In this document: one piece after another, positions 21,025-25,969 of the stretch
Layout of the letters: every line of letters begins with the position of its first letter
Position numbering within the stretch: the stretch's first letter is position 1
IMG/VR virus record: IMGVR_UViG_3300032285_004554
Location: 1-25,969 of that record
From: a virus
Length of the DNA stretch: 25,969 nt
Direction: 5' to 3' (one strand)
Position numbers and translations under genes: made by a program
The notes under the pieces: model-generated
Told to the model about the DNA's origin: nothing
The model's input: the letters and a program-made list of their open reading frames with translations, nothing else
The model's database searches: none

Positions 21025-21795
21025 TTATGCAGATAATGTTGTTAGGGCTAGGCTGGATGTGTTGGCTGACGCCTGACCAACAACATATATTGAGAGATTC
21101 TGATTACTGATAGACTTAAACTTAACTATGTCATTTCCACTTAATGTAATATTATTGTTTAAAGGTTTAGTTAGGTTTATTTGTTTGAGTGGGTGTATTT
21201 TGCTATTCGTTGGCACAACAGCGTTGGCAACAGCATTAAATGTAATAGACGCCGGTGAAGTAGAGGTGTTATAAAATATTGTATTTACACCAGCGGATGT
21301 CTGGTAAACTATACCACCTATTTCTGTGAAACTATCTGCCATATCTTGGTTGGCTCCCAAAACGAGACTACCATAAGAATTATCTAATCGGTATACTGCA
21401 TCATTTAGGGGAATACTTCTAACTGTTGTTGGTATAAACGGAAGTGAGGTGTTTAATTGCTCTCCTACATAACTAGCCCAAGCGGTGTTAGCTCCCTCAC
21501 CTATAGTTAAACACCCAAGATACCTATCCCCACCAGAGTCATACATTCTTAAATTCTTTGTACCTACATAAAAGTCAGTCTTTTGATATCTTGTGGTTAC
21601 TTCGCCGTTATCAAATATTATTGTAAATTCCATATAATCTTCACCCACCAGCAAAGATGTAAACACAGGTATAAAATTATCAAATTGTATAAATGACGCA
21701 TCAACCAACAGGTCATTTATTTGAAATGGCGCAAAAAACGGGTAATTGGTTAATCCATTTTCATTTTGCCAGCCTAATGTAGTATATTCAGACAT
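21025..21795 (-). CDS. tail-type structural protein, paralogue B
   Basis: 256 residues, the shortest of the three. It opens MSEYTTLGWQNENGLTNYPF, followed by INDLLVDASFIQFDNFIP, aligned with the equivalent part of paralogues A and C. The rest is beta-rich (DNGEVTTRYQKTDFYVGTKN, LTKPLNNNITLSGNDIVKFK). No enzyme motif. Its start follows the stop of paralogue C by 2 nt and its stop precedes the paralogue A ATG by 1 nt, so the three are translated from one message. Confidence 0.7.
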   Translation of the reverse strand: MSEYTTLGWQNENGLTNYPFFAPFQINDLLVDASFIQFDNFIPVFTSLLVGEDYMEFTIIFDNGEVTTRYQKTDFYVGTKNLRMYDSGGDRYLGCLTIGEGANTAWASYVGEQLNTSLPFIPTTVRSIPLNDAVYRLDNSYGSLVLGANQDMADSFTEIGGIVYQTSAGVNTIFYNTSTSPASITFNAVANAVVPTNSKIHPLKQINLTKPLNNNITLSGNDIVKFKSISNQNLSIYVVGQASANTSSLALTTLSA

Positions 21796-21797
21796 AA

Positions 21798-23240
21798 TTA
21801 TCTATAGTAGAGATATGGCTGAAGGGTTGAAACTCCTCCAGATACACTATTAAAATAAACTGAAAAGGTGTCTCCATCAACAATATTGATAGGTACCGCA
21901 TATCCTAAGCCCTCGTTATTATGCGATGGGTAAACACTGTCATTCACAGTTCTTACTGTGGTAGAGCTGTTAGGTGGAATAACTATTCTCTGAAATCCCT
22001 CCACATTAGTTGTGCTTAGTGCGCCTGACAAAAGTTTAGTGGTTCGCAATAAGGATACAGTTACCGTTGCTGTTCCTGTGTTTACATATATCAAAGATAC
22101 TGAGTATTTTTGTTTAGCGGTCGCAGGGTTTATTGAGGCTTTTCCTATTAGTACCGTCGAATCCGAATTAGCGGTAATCGGAATTACCGGTGTTATACTG
22201 CTGTAAGTAAAGAATTGCGGCCACCACATAAACTCTGGATCTGTTACAGAGTATAAATTGCTGGCGTGATATGCTGATTTTGTATAATAGCTATCTAGGC
22301 CCGCTGCGGATGGGTTGGATCCTGGTAGTGTTCCTCTTTTTATATAAATAGGTGAAATAGGTGGGAGTACTGAATTTCTTGCATTACACAAAGTATTAAG
22401 GGTTATAGGGGCCCCACTGGTAATTGAATTTGCGGTTATTGACAGACCCCCCAGATCAACCAGCTGATTTGAATTATCTATATTTTGCTGGCTTTGGAAA
22501 GATAGTGGCGCAACACCCACCATGAATAAATTACCCTGCAACGCAGGTAGATAATTATAAGTATTATGAGAATCAACAGAGGTAGAAGACTGATAAAATG
22601 GTACAGCTCCATCAATATATCTGATGACCGGGGTGGGGCAATTATTGAATAGAGAGGACTTGTCACCCAGACTCATAACACTAGCAGAATCTATAACGCC
22701 AAAATCAATTTTTTTCGGTGAGTCTACTGGCCTAGATTTTATAATATTAGACAACACCCCAAAATTTACATCTCCTGTTAACCTAGCTCCTCTGTAATTA
22801 ATACTGGTGACTCCAGGAGGGGTATAATAAAAAACGGTCGATTCCTCTAACTCCATTGCTGCCGGCTCAAAAGTGTAAACACCAGATAGCTCATTCAAGG
22901 CTTCTAAAGTACCAATAATTAAAGTACCGCTAGTGAACTTCATTGTTTCTGTAAGCCTTAATACTGTAAATTCTGAAGTTATAGTGCCGTAAAATATACC
23001 AATAGTTTCAAAAAAAGAATTAGATAATTTAGCTGCTAACGTTATTCTTACATCAGCACTATCCACGTATATCTGCCTAACAAATATATTCTTTCTGTCC
23101 AAGGTTGTGGTTATGCTTGCTCCTACCAATAATTCGTTACTCACCTTTCTTCCGTCTATAGCCGTAAGCGAAGATTCCGCCTTTAGCGGATAACTTCTGA
23201 ATTGATTCTTGTTTAAAAATTCTAATGAGCTTAAAGACAT
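21798..23240 (-). CDS. tail-type structural protein, paralogue C
   Basis: 480 residues. It opens MSLSSLEFLNKNQFRSYPLK, with the motif in the form L-E-F-x-N-K-N-x-x-x-x-Y-P-L, and ELLVGASI in the second shared block. It is the largest paralogue; its C-terminal part (about 370-480) has a repeating beta pattern (NTGTATVTVSLLRTTKLLSG, PPNSSTTVRTVNDSVYPSHN, GDTFSVYFNSVSGGVSTLQP) like a carbohydrate-binding or fibre-tip sandwich. A role in host attachment is inferred from position and composition only. It lies 14 nt after the stop of the giant Ig-repeat gene. Confidence 0.7.
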   Translation of the reverse strand: MSLSSLEFLNKNQFRSYPLKAESSLTAIDGRKVSNELLVGASITTTLDRKNIFVRQIYVDSADVRITLAAKLSNSFFETIGIFYGTITSEFTVLRLTETMKFTSGTLIIGTLEALNELSGVYTFEPAAMELEESTVFYYTPPGVTSINYRGARLTGDVNFGVLSNIIKSRPVDSPKKIDFGVIDSASVMSLGDKSSLFNNCPTPVIRYIDGAVPFYQSSTSVDSHNTYNYLPALQGNLFMVGVAPLSFQSQQNIDNSNQLVDLGGLSITANSITSGAPITLNTLCNARNSVLPPISPIYIKRGTLPGSNPSAAGLDSYYTKSAYHASNLYSVTDPEFMWWPQFFTYSSITPVIPITANSDSTVLIGKASINPATAKQKYSVSLIYVNTGTATVTVSLLRTTKLLSGALSTTNVEGFQRIVIPPNSSTTVRTVNDSVYPSHNNEGLGYAVPINIVDGDTFSVYFNSVSGGVSTLQPYLYYR

Positions 23241-23254
23241 AACTATACGTTAAT

Positions 23255-25969
23255 TTATACCTTCCTAACCGGTAATTGTACAGTCTTTGTTACTGTGGAT
23301 GAACTCCAGCAAGCGTCTGAATTCGGAACAAACGAAACGCTTAACGTCTGGTTTACTATAGTGCCCGAAGATTGTCCAGCCAGAGGGAATACCGTCCCGA
23401 GCGGTGGGGTATATGTATATGTACCACCTACAGTTGTATTGGAGTTGGCGGTTAGAACAGCTATTGCGTTTAATTCACTACCGCTCAACCCAGCGTTTGA
23501 CGTTATTTCGCTAGGGGTGGGCCATAGTAATGTTATAGTTCCAGCAATTACGTTTAATGTATTGGTGGAAGTGGTTATCGCGAAATTTGCATTGTCTGTG
23601 GGCGAGAATGTTATTGAAAATACGAAGCTGCCTATGGAGAGTGTTGAGGTTGGATAAAGGGAATATGAAAAAGTTCCGGAATACGGAGGTGTGTGCCCCT
23701 CCGTGGCTGTTAATAAATTGGAAGATACCGCAGTTGCTCCGCAATATAAATAACTAGGGGAGGCCCAGTTTATTATAGCCATTGCCTTTGTTACGCTCAG
23801 TGATACAGCCAATATAGAATCCGCGTAGTCCTGATCTGCTGATGTGAACGTGGCGGTTAGTATGGTTATACCCGCAGTGAGTATTGTCCCCGCTGGGGGC
23901 GAATACGATATACTGCCGGATGCGGTGGTGGTCTGCGTAGCGCGGAGTTGCGTGGAACTAAGTGCCGTACCGTAGCTAATACTTTCTGGGGTCGCCCAAT
24001 TTAATATAGTAGGTAATTTATTTAATTCCAAAATAATATTAAAGTTTTGAGATGTTCCGGCTGAATTACTTGCGGTAGCAGTCACGGAATAAAATTGGCC
24101 CACATCACTACTCGATGGTGTGCCTATAATATTACCATAGCAGTCTATACTTAGTGACGCTGGTAATCCTGTGGCCACAAAGTTAGTAGGATTATTCAAA
24201 GTATTAAATTTTATTAGTGGGTTATTCGCTGTATACGGTCCAGACGAGGTATACACAGATGGTTTGAACTTGTACGTGGTGGGTCCTCCTGTTATCGAAG
24301 TAATCGTTGTGGTGGCAGATATAATTAATGGTACTCCTGTATAATTGATCGTATACCTGGTATTTGATGATCCTCCGGTATAATTATCGGTGATAACTAT
24401 ATCGTAATTTCCGGATGTATTTGTTGAAATTGGGGAACCATAGAGGTTACAAGTAGCTCCTACAGTGCCGTTAAATAATAATCCGGCCGGTATATTTCCA
24501 GAGGTCAAAGCATAAAAATTAGAAGAATCTTGATTTGATATGGCGATACATACGTTGTCTCCCTGAGCTATAGGTATATTTTGAGTTGTATCACTAATAA
24601 TAATTTGAAAACCTACTGACGCCGATGATCTAGCGTTGTTGGCAGTTACATTCACATTATATGTACCTGAGCCTATCGACATTACTGGACCACCTATGAT
24701 TGCTCCGGTTAAATCGTCTATTCTTAATGGTGTTGGTAGTCCTGTGGCCGAGAAGGTTGTTGGGAATCCGGAACACACCATAGAAATTAGAGGAGAGGTA
24801 TTTGTATACACTCTGTTTTGATAGTCAGGAGGTTTGATAGTATAAACATTACCCGCAGTTGGCGAAGAGATGGTGACCTTGTCGGCTCGATAGTCTATTA
24901 CAAAACTAAAAGGTATGGATACACCATTTTTGCGGGCATATATAGTAATTGGGTATTTGGTCGTTGTATTTAGTGTACTGGTCCCCGATATATTACAGGC
25001 GGCTGTGCCAGAGGTATTAAAGGCTAGACCTTGAGGTAGATTTCCAGAATATGTATAGCTGTCAGAAGCTCCTAGACCAGTTATCTTATAGCAGTAAGCT
25101 GAGTTATTATACACAACATCAGATACCGGCGAGGCTGAAATATAAATAGTTATAACTATAGAAGATTTGGCTCCAGCTATGTTTTTTGCTGTTATGGTCG
25201 GGTAGTAATATCCCTCGGTAACAGAAGTAGATCCTATTATTTGGCCATTGCTATTAATACTAAGCCCTGTAGGTAGTCTATCTGCTGTATACCCTGTAGG
25301 GGAATTATCGGCCAGTACCTGTAATAGTGGTGCGACTGTAGTATAATTAATTGTGCTATATGTGGGGGATACAATATAGAATGTTTGCTGACTAGCGGGG
25401 TAAGTTATTTTAGGTGCTGGTATATAATTTATATTAAACTGACGTTTAGATATAATTTTTCCTTTTGTTATTGTTAATATTATGTGGTAAGTACCAGTGG
25501 TGGTTTGTGTTAGCACACCGGATGGATAATATAAGTGACAAGAACTATTCACGCTAGAGTTTACATATAACCAAGAAGGTAGTGATTCACCAGACACGGC
25601 GGTCACTGCGAATGAAACGTTGGGCACTGTTGTTAGCGCATTTAAATCTGTGAATTGATAACAAAAAGCTACTCCCTCGTATGCGTTTATAACCTCCGGT
25701 GTGGAATTAAGTAAAATATTTAATGTTACCGCTGTGGAGTTGCCTGCCGAGTTGGTAGCGTATATGTTTGTAGGGTAGTTTCCTGCGGTGGTTGTGGTTA
25801 TTTTACCAATAATATTTCCATAATTATCTATTGATAGTCCTGCAGGTAGTCCTGTGGCGGAGAAAGACGTAGGCAAATTATCTGCCGCAACAGTAAGAAG
25901 GGGGTGGGCGACTGTAAAAGTTGTGGATTGCCCAAAAGTATTATTAAAATCTGGAGGATATACGGTTAT
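23255..25969 (-). CDS. giant Ig-like repeat protein, 5' end beyond the window
   Basis: 904 residues are visible and the frame is open to the right edge, so the true start is outside (the TTG at 25876 is an internal Leu). Two types of repeats alternate. Type A is a putative-Ig (He_PIG) repeat, as in FSATGLPAGLSIDNYGNIIG, with T-A-x-N-x-A-G near its end (four copies). Type B is similar but starts with a Cys (FCYQF, YCYKI, VCIAI) and has a second Cys before N/H-I/L (three copies). The last 253 residues (23255-24016) are three repeats of another Ig-like type, NWATPESISYGTALSSTQL and relatives, resembling Big_3_5. Such proteins are usually long adhesive fibres or decoration proteins of the virion. 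Confidence 0.85.
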   Translation of the reverse strand: MTVYPPDFNNTFGQSTTFTVAHPLLTVAADNLPTSFSATGLPAGLSIDNYGNIIGKITTTTAGNYPTNIYATNSAGNSTAVTLNILLNSTPEVINAYEGVAFCYQFTDLNALTTVPNVSFAVTAVSGESLPSWLYVNSSVNSSCHLYYPSGVLTQTTTGTYHIILTITKGKIISKRQFNINYIPAPKITYPASQQTFYIVSPTYSTINYTTVAPLLQVLADNSPTGYTADRLPTGLSINSNGQIIGSTSVTEGYYYPTITAKNIAGAKSSIVITIYISASPVSDVVYNNSAYCYKITGLGASDSYTYSGNLPQGLAFNTSGTAACNISGTSTLNTTTKYPITIYARKNGVSIPFSFVIDYRADKVTISSPTAGNVYTIKPPDYQNRVYTNTSPLISMVCSGFPTTFSATGLPTPLRIDDLTGAIIGGPVMSIGSGTYNVNVTANNARSSASVGFQIIISDTTQNIPIAQGDNVCIAISNQDSSNFYALTSGNIPAGLLFNGTVGATCNLYGSPISTNTSGNYDIVITDNYTGGSSNTRYTINYTGVPLIISATTTITSITGGPTTYKFKPSVYTSSGPYTANNPLIKFNTLNNPTNFVATGLPASLSIDCYGNIIGTPSSSDVGQFYSVTATASNSAGTSQNFNIILELNKLPTILNWATPESISYGTALSSTQLRATQTTTASGSISYSPPAGTILTAGITILTATFTSADQDYADSILAVSLSVTKAMAIINWASPSYLYCGATAVSSNLLTATEGHTPPYSGTFSYSLYPTSTLSIGSFVFSITFSPTDNANFAITTSTNTLNVIAGTITLLWPTPSEITSNAGLSGSELNAIAVLTANSNTTVGGTYTYTPPLGTVFPLAGQSSGTIVNQTLSVSFVPNSDACWSSSTVTKTVQLPVRKV

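Overview
The window looks like a piece of a large tailed-phage genome. It carries a terminase large subunit, tandem virion/tail-type proteins, an Ig-like repeat protein, many small genes of unknown function packed almost without gaps, seven tRNA genes and a tmRNA gene. Nearly all genes lie on the minus strand; the exceptions are the terminase (4406-6109), one unassigned gene (9754-11037) and an intron-borne endonuclease gene (15600-16010). Almost no gene has a purine-rich Shine-Dalgarno sequence before its start. Instead there are A-rich or A/C-rich leaders such as ACACAT-ATG, or 1-2 nt TAA-N-ATG junctions. This points to a host of the Bacteroidota type, where SD-independent initiation is usual; that is an inference.

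Layout. (1) 1-4414, minus: a tightly coupled run with a Ycf35/DUF1257-like protein, a DUF3150-like protein, a Ycf46-like AAA+ ATPase and an AT-hook protein. (2) 4406-6109, plus: terminase, meeting head-on a second AAA+ ATPase gene (6106-7227, minus), followed by small genes and a lone tRNA-Met(CAU) with two initiator-like features. (3) 8676-11037: a divergent pair of unassigned genes. (4) 11166-12109: small genes, including two of 58 codons, one encoding a single-pass membrane protein. (5) 12134-18200: an RNA-rich island with tRNAs for Tyr, Ala, Val, Asp, Gln and Asn, three smaller structured elements, a tmRNA, and two long ORF-poor regions of about 0.75-0.9 kb. Both regions are full of inverted repeats, including long-range 11-14 bp helices, and are candidates for giant ornate phage RNAs of the GOLLD/ROOL kind. 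(6) 18858-25969: virion-like genes, including three adjacent paralogues that share an N-terminal motif and a giant repeat protein running off the right edge.

The clearest discovery is the tmRNA gene (15491-16578, minus). It shows the alanine-type acceptor stem with G3:U70, a textbook PK1 pseudoknot, a resume-codon context like that of E. coli, and an unusually long (31-codon) tag ending in LAA. A 653-nt group I intron interrupts it in the T-loop. Inside the intron, on the opposite strand, is a single-motif LAGLIDADG homing endonuclease gene. The tRNAs, tmRNA and large RNAs would together supply a phage-encoded translation and RNA toolkit.
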